A DNA stretch of 15,538 nt from Xanthobacteraceae bacterium (GTDB lineage: Bacteria > Pseudomonadota > Alphaproteobacteria > Rhizobiales > Xanthobacteraceae), in contig JASHYD010001115.1 in NCBI GenBank assembly GCA_030043175.1, forward strand, positions 1 through 15,538. Reading direction: 5' to 3'. Made by a program: the position numbers and the translations under genes. Numbering within the stretch: position 1 is the stretch's first letter; the number at the start of each line of letters is the position of its first letter. The notes beneath the pieces are model-generated. The model saw only the letters and a list, made by a program, of their open reading frames with translations. It searched no databases and was not told the origin of the DNA. Shown here piece by piece: positions 1-7,253 of this stretch.

Positions 1-1
1 T

Positions 2-1036
2 GGTGGGATTGTCGTCAAGGCCGGCTACCCTCCGGAGGATACCCTCGATGAGGCCGACCTGGCTGCCGCCAGATGGGCGTGGCAAAGCAACCGCTCCGCC
101 GGGCGGGGGTCAGAGACGCTGCCGGGGGCAAAGCGCCTTTTCTTGCCGATGCATACAGGCCGTGGCGCGGTCGGCGTCGTGGGCCTCGATAGCGATAAGT
201 CGGGCCCGCTATTGACCCCAGATGGCCGGCGCCTGCTCGACGCATTAATGGACCAGGCCGCGCTTGCCATCGAACGCGTTCGTCTGGTCGAGGACCTCGA
301 CCGGGCAAGGCGAACCGCCGAAACCGACCGTCTGCGCTCGGCGTTGCTGACATCGATCTCGCATGATCTCAAGACGCCGCTTGCTGGAATCCTGGGGTCG
401 GCGAGCGCCCTGCGCGGCCTCTCAGGTGCATTGGACGGACCCGCGAAGGCCGATCTCATCAGTACGATTATCGACGAAGCCGAGCGGCTCAACCGGTTCA
501 TCGCCAACCTGCTTGACATGACCAAGCTGGAGTCGGGGGCCGTCGTGCCGAATTCTGCCCGCCATGACCTCGGCGAACTCGTCGGCAGCGCTCTTGAACG
601 GACGAGCAAAATCCTCGCTCACCATCGGGTCGAGGTCGACCTCGCCAGAGATTTACCGATGGTGGAAATCGATCCCGTCCTGTTCGAACAGGTGCTGTTC
701 AATCTGCTGGACAACGCCGCCAAATACGCTCCGGCTGGAACCACTGTGCGCATCCAGAGTTGGCGGGACAGGGACTCCATCGGCTTGCAGGTGCTGGACG
801 AAGGCGAAGGCATTCTACCGGGCGACCTGGAGCAAATCTTCGACAAGTTCTATCGGGCCCGCAAAGTCGACCAGGTTCGGGCGGGCACAGGGTTAGGTCT
901 CGCGATCTCACGGGGCTTCATTGAAGCCATGCACGGAACCATCTCGGCAGCGAACCGCACCGACCGCACGGGCGCGGTGTTTACGATCAGGCTTCCGGTT
1001 CCCACCCACGCTAAGCGACTGGACACGGCCGCATGA
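2..1036 (+). CDS. kdpD: Sensor histidine kinase KdpD, C-terminal part (5' end outside window)
   Basis: Membrane sensor kinase that, with KdpE, controls the high-affinity K+ pump KdpFABC in response to low K+ or osmotic stress. The frame is open from base 2, so the N-terminal KdpD and Usp domains and the membrane segments lie off the left edge; 344 residues are visible. Residues 1 to about 95 are the end of the GAF domain (AARWAW, LPGAKRLFLP, GRGAVGVVGLD). The kinase core follows: the H-box LLTSISHDLKTPL with phospho-acceptor His at about residue 121, FIANLLDMTKLESG, the N-box NLLDNAAKYAP, the G1 region EGILPGDLEQIFDKFYR and the G2 region GTGLGLAISRG. All motifs are intact, so the kinase should be active. 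Its stop overlaps the kdpE start as ATGA, which implies translational coupling. kdpFABC is expected upstream, outside the window. Confidence 0.96.
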   Translation, partial: GGIVVKAGYPPEDTLDEADLAAARWAWQSNRSAGRGSETLPGAKRLFLPMHTGRGAVGVVGLDSDKSGPLLTPDGRRLLDALMDQAALAIERVRLVEDLDRARRTAETDRLRSALLTSISHDLKTPLAGILGSASALRGLSGALDGPAKADLISTIIDEAERLNRFIANLLDMTKLESGAVVPNSARHDLGELVGSALERTSKILAHHRVEVDLARDLPMVEIDPVLFEQVLFNLLDNAAKYAPAGTTVRIQSWRDRDSIGLQVLDEGEGILPGDLEQIFDKFYRARKVDQVRAGTGLGLAISRGFIEAMHGTISAANRTDRTGAVFTIRLPVPTHAKRLDTAA

Positions 1037-1722
1037 GTGCCGCCCCGGCCAAGGTGCTTGTGGTCGATGACGAGCGCCCCATCCGCAAGCTCCTTCGCAC
1101 CGGGCTCGCGACGCAGGGCTACGAAATCCTGGAAGCTGCCGATGGCAAGACCTCCCTGGAGCTGCTGGCGCAGAAACCGGACCTGGTCATCCTCGATCTC
1201 GGACTGCCAGACATCCAGGGTCTCGATCTCTTGCGAACGATCCGCGCGCGCAACGAAAGCGTGCCGATCGTGGTTCTGTCGAGCCGTGGCGACGAGGCCG
1301 GCAAAGTCGACGCACTCGATCTCGGAGCGGACGACTACGTTACAAAGCCTTTCGGCATGGACGAACTCCTTGCCCGGTTGCGCGCCGCACTTCGGCATCA
1401 GCTCCACGTTCAGGGAGAACGTCCTGTTTTTCGGGTCGGCGATCTGTCGGTCGATCTCGTGCGGCGCATCGTCAAGGTTGGCGACCGCGAGGTGAAGCTG
1501 TCGCCCAAGGAATACGAGCTCCTGCGCCTGCTCGTTCAACATGCCGGCAAGGTGTTGACGAACCGATTCTTGCTTGGGGAACTATGGAGCGACCTCACAG
1601 ACCCGCAATATCTTCGCGTATACGTGCGACAAGTCAGGCAGAAGATCGAGGCTAATCCTGAACGTCCGTACTATATCCTGACGGAAACAGGGATCGGATA
1701 CCGCTTGCGGGCGACAGAATAA
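1033..1722 (+). CDS. kdpE: Response regulator KdpE, OmpR/PhoB family
   Basis: DNA-binding response regulator that receives the phosphate from KdpD and activates the kdp operon. The 229-residue length is normal for the family. The receiver domain (about 5-118) has the acidic pair D12-D13, phospho-acceptor D55 in VILDLGLPD, a Ser at the switch position in VVLSSRGDE, and conserved K105 in DDYVTKPFG. The C-terminal winged helix (about 130-227) shows KLSPKEYELLRLL, a recognition-helix region around QYLRVYVRQVRQKIE and the final hairpin ETGIGYRL. The start is the ATG that overlaps the kdpD stop by four bases; no strong ribosome binding site is seen, which fits coupled translation. Family assignment as OmpR-type is certain; the name KdpE rests on the operon partner and the typical DxxQYLRVYVRQ region. 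Confidence 0.96.
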   Translation: MSAAPAKVLVVDDERPIRKLLRTGLATQGYEILEAADGKTSLELLAQKPDLVILDLGLPDIQGLDLLRTIRARNESVPIVVLSSRGDEAGKVDALDLGADDYVTKPFGMDELLARLRAALRHQLHVQGERPVFRVGDLSVDLVRRIVKVGDREVKLSPKEYELLRLLVQHAGKVLTNRFLLGELWSDLTDPQYLRVYVRQVRQKIEANPERPYYILTETGIGYRLRATE

Positions 1723-1814
1723 AGCAACGATCTTCGGTTTATCCACACCAATTGCGCCTTAGTCACGGATTTACAGCGGATTTCGATGGCCCTCAATCCA
1801 TACTGGCCTCGTCG

Positions 1815-1890
1815 CCACGCTCGTCCCGGCGATCCCGGACAGGAAGCACCGAGCATCGGGGTGGCCGGGACAAGCCCGGCCACCCCCGAG
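1815..1890. repeat. Intergenic palindromic repeat of the 'MAGLVPA' type
   Basis: A GC-rich imperfect palindromic unit lies between kdpE and the EIIA gene. Its clearest part is a perfect 12-bp inverted repeat: 1858-1869 pairs with 1875-1886 around a 5-base loop (acaag). Read on the minus strand it gives MAGLVPATPMLG and a string of Pro/Gly/Arg. Frames of this kind are commonly mis-annotated in Bradyrhizobium-like genomes because the repeat is dispersed in many copies (established knowledge, not checked here). It could also act as a factor-independent transcription barrier after kdpE, although no T-run follows it. Confidence 0.7.
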
Positions 1891-1935
1891 CGGCCAAGTG
1901 CTTCAACCGATGGGACTCCGGTCTAGGCATTCGCC

Positions 1936-2412
1936 ATGGAAATCAAAGAGTTTCTTTTGCCAGCCGATACTTTGATCAAGGTGCGCGGGACCGATAAGAC
2001 ACGCCTGCTGCAAGAATTGTCTGCCCGGGCCGCCGCGAGCCTCAACTTGGATGCCAACCTCATTTGTACCGCGCTGCTCAAACGCGAAGACCTCGGATCT
2101 ACCGGGACGGGTGGCGGCATCGCTATTCCGCACGCCCGCATATCGGATCTGCACAAGCCTTTCGGCACACTAATTCGCCTCAAGCACGCCATTGACTTCG
2201 ATGCCATTGATGGCATGCCCGTGGACATCATCTTCCTGCTTCTGCTTCCGGCACAATCCGGCGATCCGCTCAATGCGCTCGCAACCGTCGCACGAAGGCT
2301 GAGGAATCCGGAATCGGTTCAGCGTCTCCGCGGCGCTACCAATGACGAAGAGTTATACAGGGCAATACAGTCGGGGCCGCAAATAGGCGCCGCCGACAAT
2401 AAAAATCCGTAG
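1936..2412 (+). CDS. PTS EIIA domain protein of the Ntr/fructose type, kdp-linked
   Basis: A 158-residue stand-alone EIIA domain (PTS_EIIA_2 fold), the usual length of EIIA-Ntr (PtsN). The phosphorylation site is H66 in GGGIAIPHAR. The rest of the family pattern is present: LLQELSARAA near 25-35, LLKREDLGSTGTG at 47-59, and DGMPVDIIFLLLLPAQ followed by LATVARRLRN in the second half. EIIA-Ntr proteins take phosphate from EI-Ntr and NPr and act as regulators rather than sugar transporters; in E. coli the unphosphorylated form binds KdpD and raises kdp expression. Here the gene lies 213 bases behind kdpE on the same strand, which suggests a dedicated regulator of Kdp, though this is inference. 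It may be a paralogue of a ptsN in the usual rpoN cluster; I cannot tell from this window. The start ATG has only a weak upstream purine stretch. Confidence 0.88.
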   Translation: MEIKEFLLPADTLIKVRGTDKTRLLQELSARAAASLNLDANLICTALLKREDLGSTGTGGGIAIPHARISDLHKPFGTLIRLKHAIDFDAIDGMPVDIIFLLLLPAQSGDPLNALATVARRLRNPESVQRLRGATNDEELYRAIQSGPQIGAADNKNP

Positions 2413-2416
2413 CGAA

Positions 2417-2460
2417 GTTTGCGCCGTGGGCCTCGGTTTCCCGAGATTCACGGCGCCAAC
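2417..2460. terminator. Nested inverted repeat between convergent genes
   Basis: The 8-bp stem GCGCCGTG (2421-2428) pairs with CACGGCGC (2449-2456), with three further outer pairs (2417-2419 with 2458-2460). Inside is a second stem, CTCGG (2432-2436) with CCGAG (2441-2445). It lies just behind the EIIA stop and in front of the nadE stop, so it can serve as a two-way transcription barrier. There is no T-run, so classical intrinsic termination is uncertain. Confidence 0.5.
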
Positions 2461-2504
2461 CACACAGGGCGAGGGTCTGGAGGGCAACCCGGGGCCTCCG
2501 CCTG

Positions 2505-4238
2505 CTAAAAATCCGCTGCCGCGCCCCCGCCTGCGCCACGCACCGTCGATGCAGTCGGAGGCGACCATGCGACGCCGGGATCGCGGAAGCGGTTGACGAT
2601 CGGGTAACGGCGGTCGCGCCCGAAATTCTTTAAGGTCACTTTCACGCCCGGCGCGGCCTGCCGGCGCTTGTACTCCGCAAGGTAGAGCATGCGTTCGATC
2701 CGCATCACCATGTCGCGATCGAAGCCGGCGTCCACGATTGTCGAGATCGCCTGCTCGTGCTCCACCAGCCTGCTGAGCACAGCGTCGAGCAGGTCATAAG
2801 GCGGCAGCGAATCCTGATCCGTCTGATCCTCGCGCAGTTCCGCGCTCGGCGCACGAATGAGAACGTTTTCCGGGATGACGCGCCCCGCCGGTCCAAGTGC
2901 GCCATGGGGCTGCCAGGCGTTGCGCAAACGGGCGAGGCGATAGACCTCGGTCTTGTAAAGGTCCTTGATGGGATTGAAGCCGCCGTTCATGTCGCCATAG
3001 AGCGTGGCGTAGCCGACAGACATTTCCGACTTGTTGCCGGTCGTCACCACCATCAGGCCGAACTTGTTGGAGATCGCCATCAAGATCGTGCCGCGTGCCC
3101 GCGCCTGGAGATTTTCCTCCGTGACGCCACGCGGCAAGCCGTCCGTAAGCGGCGCCAAAGCCTTCTCTAATCCCTCGACTGCAGACGCAATCGGCACTGT
3201 GTCGTAGGCAATGCCGAGCGCTTTTGCCACGGCAGCTGCATCGGCGAGCGATTCCGGCGCCGTGAAGCGATAGGGCATCATCACGCAACGGACGCGCTCG
3301 GCCCCCAGGGCGTCGACCGCCATTGTGGCACACAGCGCCGAATCGACGCCGCCCGACAGTCCGATCACGACGCCGGGAAACCGGTTCTTGTTCACATAAT
3401 CGCGCAAGCCCAGCATGCAGGCGGCATAATCGGCCTCATCGCCAGTCTCGAGCCGTGCGATCGATCCGGGTTCTGCCCGCCAGCCCCCCGCAGTGCGGAC
3501 GAACCGGACGGTGGGGGTGTCCTCGCGGAACGCCGGCAGCTGCGCCGCAAAGCTAAGGTCAGGGTTAAGCACGAAGGAGGCGCCCTCGAAGACGAGTTCG
3601 TCCTGGCCGCCAACCTGGTTCGTGTAGACCAGCGGCAGGCCTGCGTCCTTGACGCGGGCGACCGCGGCGTTGAGCCGTTCGTCAACCACGCCACGCCGAT
3701 AAGGCGAGCCGTTCGGCACCAGCAGGATCTCGCCGCCGGTCTCGCTGATGCATTCGACCGGCTCCGGCCCCCAGATGTCCTCACAGATCGGCACCCCGAT
3801 ACGCACGCCACGAATATTCAGCGGGCCCGGCAACGGGCCCGGCGCAAACACGCGCTTCTCGTCGAACACGCCGTAGTTCGGCAGGTCGACCTTGAATCGC
3901 AGACCGGCGACGCGGCCGCCGTCGAGCAGCGCCGCCGCATTGTAGAGCCTGCCGTCCTCCACCCACGGCGTGCCGATAATCATTGCGGGTCCCCCATCGG
4001 CCGTATCGCGCGCCAGCATCTCCACGGCCGCACGACTGGCGGCCTGGAGGGCCGGCTTGAGCACCAGGTCTTCGGGTGGGTATCCGCAGATAAACAGCTC
4101 GGCAAGCAGAACGAGGTCGGCGCCCGCCGCGGCCGCTTTAGCCCGGACGGCGCGCGCCTTCTCGGCATTGCCGGCGACGTCGCCCACGATTGGATTGAGC
4201 TGGGCGATAGTGATGGCAAACCGGTCAGGAGCGCTCAT
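2505..4238 (-). CDS. nadE: Glutamine-dependent NAD+ synthetase
   Basis: Makes NAD+ from deamido-NAD+, ATP and glutamine, the last step of NAD biosynthesis; cytoplasmic. The 577-residue, two-domain form is seen. The N-terminal nitrilase-type glutaminase domain (about 7-265) has the Glu-Lys-Cys triad: E47 in LLAELFICGYPPEDL, K116 in RFKVDLPNYGVFDE and C152 in VPICEDIW. The C-terminal synthetase domain (about 270-560) has the PP-loop SGGVDS at 295-300, TTGNKSEMSVGYATLYGD for adenylate and ammonia handling, and the RRYPIVNRFRD end. The last 20 or so residues are a low-complexity Ala/Gly/Pro tail, probably not conserved. The ATG start fits the conserved first strand FAITIAQLNPIVGD; no clear Shine-Dalgarno precedes it. 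It is 278 bases downstream of the DAHP synthase gene on the same strand, so it may have its own promoter. Confidence 0.97.
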   Translation of the reverse strand: MSAPDRFAITIAQLNPIVGDVAGNAEKARAVRAKAAAAGADLVLLAELFICGYPPEDLVLKPALQAASRAAVEMLARDTADGGPAMIIGTPWVEDGRLYNAAALLDGGRVAGLRFKVDLPNYGVFDEKRVFAPGPLPGPLNIRGVRIGVPICEDIWGPEPVECISETGGEILLVPNGSPYRRGVVDERLNAAVARVKDAGLPLVYTNQVGGQDELVFEGASFVLNPDLSFAAQLPAFREDTPTVRFVRTAGGWRAEPGSIARLETGDEADYAACMLGLRDYVNKNRFPGVVIGLSGGVDSALCATMAVDALGAERVRCVMMPYRFTAPESLADAAAVAKALGIAYDTVPIASAVEGLEKALAPLTDGLPRGVTEENLQARARGTILMAISNKFGLMVVTTGNKSEMSVGYATLYGDMNGGFNPIKDLYKTEVYRLARLRNAWQPHGALGPAGRVIPENVLIRAPSAELREDQTDQDSLPPYDLLDAVLSRLVEHEQAISTIVDAGFDRDMVMRIERMLYLAEYKRRQAAPGVKVTLKNFGRDRRYPIVNRFRDPGVAWSPPTASTVRGAGGGAAADF

Positions 4239-4516
4239 GGCAATTCATCTAGCGCCCGCCCGCCACGGCGGCAATCCCGGGCCCTCGCCTCTGCGCGCTT
4301 GCGAGCAGAGGCCGTATTTTGTGCGCTCGTTGTGCAAATTTCCAGGTGCGAGGCGTTCGACGAGTTTTGACAATAGCAATCAGGGCTTGTGGAAAGGCCC
4401 CTCGGCCGGGCACTCTCCTCCGCAAGCCCGCAGAGTCAGCCTTCGGTTCCCGGTTCCGAGAGTTCCCCGCTGCACGGCGCAGAGGGGACGCAAAGGACGC
4501 AGCGCTCGCCTCGCAA

Positions 4517-5905
4517 CTAAAGCCCGGCGGCGGCCGGCAGCGGCAGCCCTCGGCCGAGACGTTCCTTCTTGAGAAGCTCGGCAAGCAAAAACGCAAGTTC
4601 GATCGACTGCTCGGCGTTCAATCGGGGATCGCAGAAGGTGTGGTAGCGATCGTTGAGGTCTTCTTCGCTGATGGCGCGGGCCCCACCGGTACATTCCGTC
4701 ACATTCTGACCGGTCATCTCGAGATGGACGCCACCCGCATAGGTACCTTCCGCCTGATGAATGGCGAAAAACGACTTGACCTCGGACAGGATGCGATCGA
4801 AGGGCCGGGTCTTGTAGCCGGACGCGGACGCAATCGTGTTCCCATGCATCGGATCGCACGACCACACCACCTCTCGCTTTTCGCGGGTTACGGCGCGCAA
4901 CAGCGGCGGCAGCAGGTCGCCGATCTTGTCCCAACCCATGCGACAGATGAGCGTGAGACGACCGGACGCGTTGTCCGGGTTGAGGACATCAATGAGACGC
5001 AAGAGTTCGTCCGCCTTCATTGACGGACCGCATTTGAGACCAAGCGGATTACGAACGCCTCGGCAGAACTCCACATGGGCGTGATCCAGCTGGCGGGTGC
5101 GATCCCCGATCCACAGGAAATGCCCCGAGGTTGAGTACCATTCGCCGCTCGTGGAATCGACGCGGGTCATCGCCTGCTCAAAGCCGAGCAGCAGCGCCTC
5201 GTGGCTGGTGTAGATGTTGGTGCTGCGCAGCTCCGGGTGGTCTTCGAGATCGAGGCCGATGGCCTGCATGAAGCCGAGGGCCTCCGAGATGCGGTCGGCG
5301 AGCTCGGTGTAGCGGCGCGACTGCGGGCTGTCCTTGACGAAGCCGAGCATCCACTTGTGCACACTGCCGAGATTCGCATAGCCGCCCTGGGCAAGCGCGC
5401 GCAGCAGGTTGAGGGTTGCGGCCGATTGGCGATAAGCCTCGACCTGGCGTCGAGGATCGGGCGTACGCGCGGCCGCGGTGAACTCGATGTCGTTGATGAT
5501 GTCGCCACGGTAGCTCGGCAGCTCGACGCCGTTGCGCTTCTCGGTCGGCGACGAACGGGGTTTCGCGAACTGCCCGGCGATGCGGCCGATCTTGACCACC
5601 GGCAAGGCGGCCGCGAAGGTCAGCACCACCGCCATCTGCAGGAACACGCGGAAGAAGTCGCGGATGTTGTCGGCGGCATGTTCCGCAAAGCTCTCGGCAC
5701 AGTCGCCGCCATGCAGCAGGAAAGCTTCGCCGGCCGCGACCCGGTCGAGATGCTTGGTCAGCGTCCGCGCCTCACCTGCAAAAACCAGCGGAGGAAAGGA
5801 GGCAAGCTGCTTTTCCACGTCAGCCAACGCAGCCCCGTCCGGGTACTCCGGCAGCTGCAAAGCAGGCTTTCTGCGCCAAGTGTCTGGCGTCCAACGTTCC
5901 GCCAT
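4517..5905 (-). CDS. Class II 3-deoxy-7-phosphoheptulonate (DAHP) synthase
   Basis: Condenses phosphoenolpyruvate with erythrose 4-phosphate to DAHP, the entry step to chorismate and the aromatic amino acids. It is the plant-like, type II form (462 residues), not the AroFGH type. Signature blocks in order: RWTPDTWR at the N-terminus, [11 protein letters not shown] with metal ligand C69, [67 protein letters not shown], the metal ligands [23 protein letters not shown] and [14 protein letters not shown], and a C-terminal leucine-rich helix. All expected metal-binding residues (Cys, His, Glu, Asp) are present. The start is supported by AAGGAG at 5912-5917, six bases before the ATG. The gene symbol for this form varies (aroF, aroG, aroA), so none is given. 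Confidence 0.96.
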   Translation of the reverse strand: MAERWTPDTWRRKPALQLPEYPDGAALADVEKQLASFPPLVFAGEARTLTKHLDRVAAGEAFLLHGGDCAESFAEHAADNIRDFFRVFLQMAVVLTFAAALPVVKIGRIAGQFAKPRSSPTEKRNGVELPSYRGDIINDIEFTAAARTPDPRRQVEAYRQSAATLNLLRALAQGGYANLGSVHKWMLGFVKDSPQSRRYTELADRISEALGFMQAIGLDLEDHPELRSTNIYTSHEALLLGFEQAMTRVDSTSGEWYSTSGHFLWIGDRTRQLDHAHVEFCRGVRNPLGLKCGPSMKADELLRLIDVLNPDNASGRLTLICRMGWDKIGDLLPPLLRAVTREKREVVWSCDPMHGNTIASASGYKTRPFDRILSEVKSFFAIHQAEGTYAGGVHLEMTGQNVTECTGGARAISEEDLNDRYHTFCDPRLNAEQSIELAFLLAELLKKERLGRGLPLPAAAGL

Positions 5906-5917
5906 CAGTTACTCCTT

Positions 5918-6245
5918 CGCGGGGTCCGGCTCGGGCCCGGCCCTTGCCCCCATCGCCAGGCTCGTCATTACCAGCGGGCTCTGCACGGCTTATACACAAA
6001 ACGAACTCACGATCCACGAAAAGGAGTGCCCCACCCAAGAGGCTCGGCTGGAACCGGGGGTCTGTTGCAGCGATGCCAGCACCCACCATGGCTACCCACT
6101 TGGTGCAATTTGTACCCACGGCCACATATGAGAGGACCGGTGTGGGACCAACCCCACGTCACCGTAAACGCACCCCCGGGACAGTTTTTATCATGCTACA
6201 GAAGGTAGAATTAAGTCTAGAGTGCATCAGTTTTCTGAGTGCGGC
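5918..6245. other. Gene-poor leader upstream of the DAHP synthase gene
   Basis: About 330 bases with no reading frame that looks translated: frames open across it on the plus strand have no ribosome binding site and Pro/Arg-rich nonsense composition. It is expected to hold the promoter and untranslated leader of the minus-strand DAHP synthase gene. I looked for a leader peptide with a run of Trp, Phe or Tyr codons (attenuation) and did not find one. From about 6180 the base composition shifts to AT-rich. Confidence 0.5.
5989..5994 (-). promoter_or_regulatory. Possible -10 box for the DAHP synthase gene
   Basis: On the minus strand this reads TATAAG preceded by TGTG, an extended -10-like element, about 85 bases ahead of the DAHP synthase start. 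No good -35 box is visible 16-18 bases upstream, so this is weak. Confidence 0.2.
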
Positions 6246-6274
6246 TTGACAGCCTGGTACAAATACTCTTTAAG
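6246..6274 (+). promoter_or_regulatory. Possible sigma-70-like promoter ahead of a hairpin terminator
   Basis: A perfect TTGACA (6246-6251) is followed after 17 bases by TTTAAG (6269-6274), which matches the -10 consensus at four of six positions. Transcription would begin near 6281. It has no coding gene within 300 bases but is followed at once by the hairpin and T-run at 6312-6366. Confidence 0.4.
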
Positions 6275-6280
6275 CTTGTA

Positions 6281-6366
6281 ACTATTGCCTATAGAGCGTC
6301 TCCTTCACTTTGCGGCGTCCAGGTAAGTATCTCAAACCCAGGCAAGCCTGGCGCCGCTTTTCTTTC
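6281..6366 (+). ncRNA. Candidate small RNA of about 85 nt
   Basis: The start is inferred from the promoter-like boxes at 6246-6274 and the end from the terminator hairpin at 6312-6357 plus its T-run. The 5' part would be single stranded and contains CTCCTT (6300-6305), complementary to a Shine-Dalgarno sequence. This is a feature of several alphaproteobacterial trans-acting small RNAs, which pair with ribosome binding sites. There is no reading frame in it. I do not recognise it as a member of a named family; the proposal depends on inference from promoter, anti-Shine-Dalgarno and terminator occurring in the right order and spacing. Confidence 0.35.
6312..6366 (+). terminator. Strong intrinsic-terminator-like hairpin
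   Basis: GCGGCG-T-CCAGG (6312-6323) pairs with CCTGGCGCCGC (6347-6357), giving 11 base pairs with one bulged T, followed directly by TTTTCTTT (6358-6365). The 23-base loop contains a second copy of CCAGG at 6339-6343 that can instead pair with the same 3' arm, so two alternative hairpins compete. No protein gene on the plus strand ends upstream of it, which is why a small RNA is proposed. Confidence 0.6.
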
Positions 6367-6467
6367 GTAACGTCTGATTTGTCGTAAATTGTACTTGCGG
6401 CATTAGAAGAGACCATGTAGCAATCGCGGCATCCTCACGCGAAGCTGAGGTAGGAACTTGTGACTTA

Positions 6468-6500
6468 GGACAATAGGGGTAGAACTCTATTGTCCCTTTT
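6468..6500 (+). terminator. Second hairpin with T-rich 3' flank
   Basis: GGACAATAG (6468-6476) pairs perfectly with CTATTGTCC (6487-6495) around a 10-base loop, followed by CTTTTCCTCTT. It is AT-richer than a typical terminator. It lies about 80 bases ahead of the 62-residue gene at 6581, so it could also be an operator or a leader structure of that gene. Confidence 0.35.
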
Positions 6501-6580
6501 CCTCTTGCACGCAAAACTATCCTGTGGGTTTTTTCTGCTACTGTTTGGTGATTCGCTTCCGCTTCAATGGAGTAATCACC

Positions 6581-6769
6581 ATGAAACAAGATCAGACAAT
6601 AGCAGCAATGCTGACCGCCGCTCTGATCCAAGCACATTTCAATCTTGTGCATAAGAATGGAGGGGATACCGTCCAAGGGGCAGTGGATTTGTACTACGAA
6701 TGCCTTGATAAACTTAGAAAGACAAGGCCTAAGTTACAAGCGAGAGAAACCAACGCTTATTCAGTATAG
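6581..6769 (+). CDS. Small hypothetical protein, 62 residues
   Basis: Not recognised. The start is the ATG at 6581, preceded by GGAG (6569-6572) at a spacing of 8; a longer frame upstream begins in unlikely codons. The product MKQDQTIAAMLTAALIQAHF... has no membrane segment or signal peptide and reads as two amphipathic helices: an Ala/Leu-rich one (about 6-22) and one spanning GAVDLYYECLDKLRKTRP (about 32-49), ending in a polar tail ETNAYSV. Codon use is less GC-biased than in the neighbouring core genes and the gene lies in an AT-rich patch, which hints at transferred DNA. It could be a small regulatory or adaptor protein, but nothing in the sequence shows this. Confidence 0.5.
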   Translation: MKQDQTIAAMLTAALIQAHFNLVHKNGGDTVQGAVDLYYECLDKLRKTRPKLQARETNAYSV

Positions 6770-7253
6770 CGACAATAAACTCCGGAAGGTTCTTTTCCTT
6801 GCGGGGTTTGCATGCGGAGATCCCTCTTAATAATTTGATAGAAAGCATTCTCATTTTTATTGCGTTGCTTTATTGATATATGACCGAATTCCCAAGCCAA
6901 TTAGATCAAAGGCAAAGCACCAAGATTCGCCAACCGAGAGGTAAGGGCCGCGGCGGGTTTATTTTCGCCAGTCACGCCGCGGAAGAGCGCTTTTTCTTGG
7001 CGAGCCGCATCTTGGTAGATTGCGACTGGATCACCTCAGTGTGATCGCGATCAGCCCTCATGTGCGATTGCGGCGTCGTTGGCGTCCGCGAACGTGAGCA
7101 GTTACCGGTTGGTCGAAGGCACGCAGGCCGAGAACGCTCGGCATACCCTCTCTCTCGATAGTTTAAGTCTCATACGAAATGAGAGCTTCAGGTGGAAACG
7201 CCGATACCTCCGCGCGTTGGTCTAGTTGCAGTTTCGCCATCTCGGAGGATGCC
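6770..7253. other. Non-coding stretch with short inverted repeats
   Basis: About 480 bases with no convincing reading frame. The first 130 bases are AT-rich. An 8-bp inverted repeat CCGCGGCG (6948-6955) / CGCCGCGG (6975-6982), followed shortly by a short T-run (GCGCTTTTTCTT), could be a weak terminator. A further GATCAC...GTGATC pair lies near 7029-7046. Upstream sequences of the small gene at 7254 must be at its right end. Confidence 0.4.

Noticed and set aside
1671..1883. Minus-strand frame starting MAGLVPATPMLG
   Set aside because: It is the translation of the palindromic repeat and runs into the 3' end of kdpE; no ribosome binding site. It is listed as a repeat instead.
4366..4371. TTGACA box between nadE and the DAHP synthase gene
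   Set aside because: It faces the plus strand, away from nadE, and there is no -10 box at 16-18 bases and no plus-strand gene after it.
4380..4934. Minus-strand frame of 184 residues over the end of the DAHP synthase gene
   Set aside because: Shadow frame of an unmistakable gene in another frame; Arg-rich composition and no motifs.
5201..6208. Plus-strand frame of 335 residues opposite the DAHP synthase gene
   Set aside because: Long open antisense frame caused by high third-position GC of the real gene; no start signal and composition is not protein-like.
6180..6900. tRNA gene in the AT-rich patch, as an integration site
   Set aside because: No T-loop (GGTTCGAATCC-like) sequence with matching acceptor stem was found on either strand.
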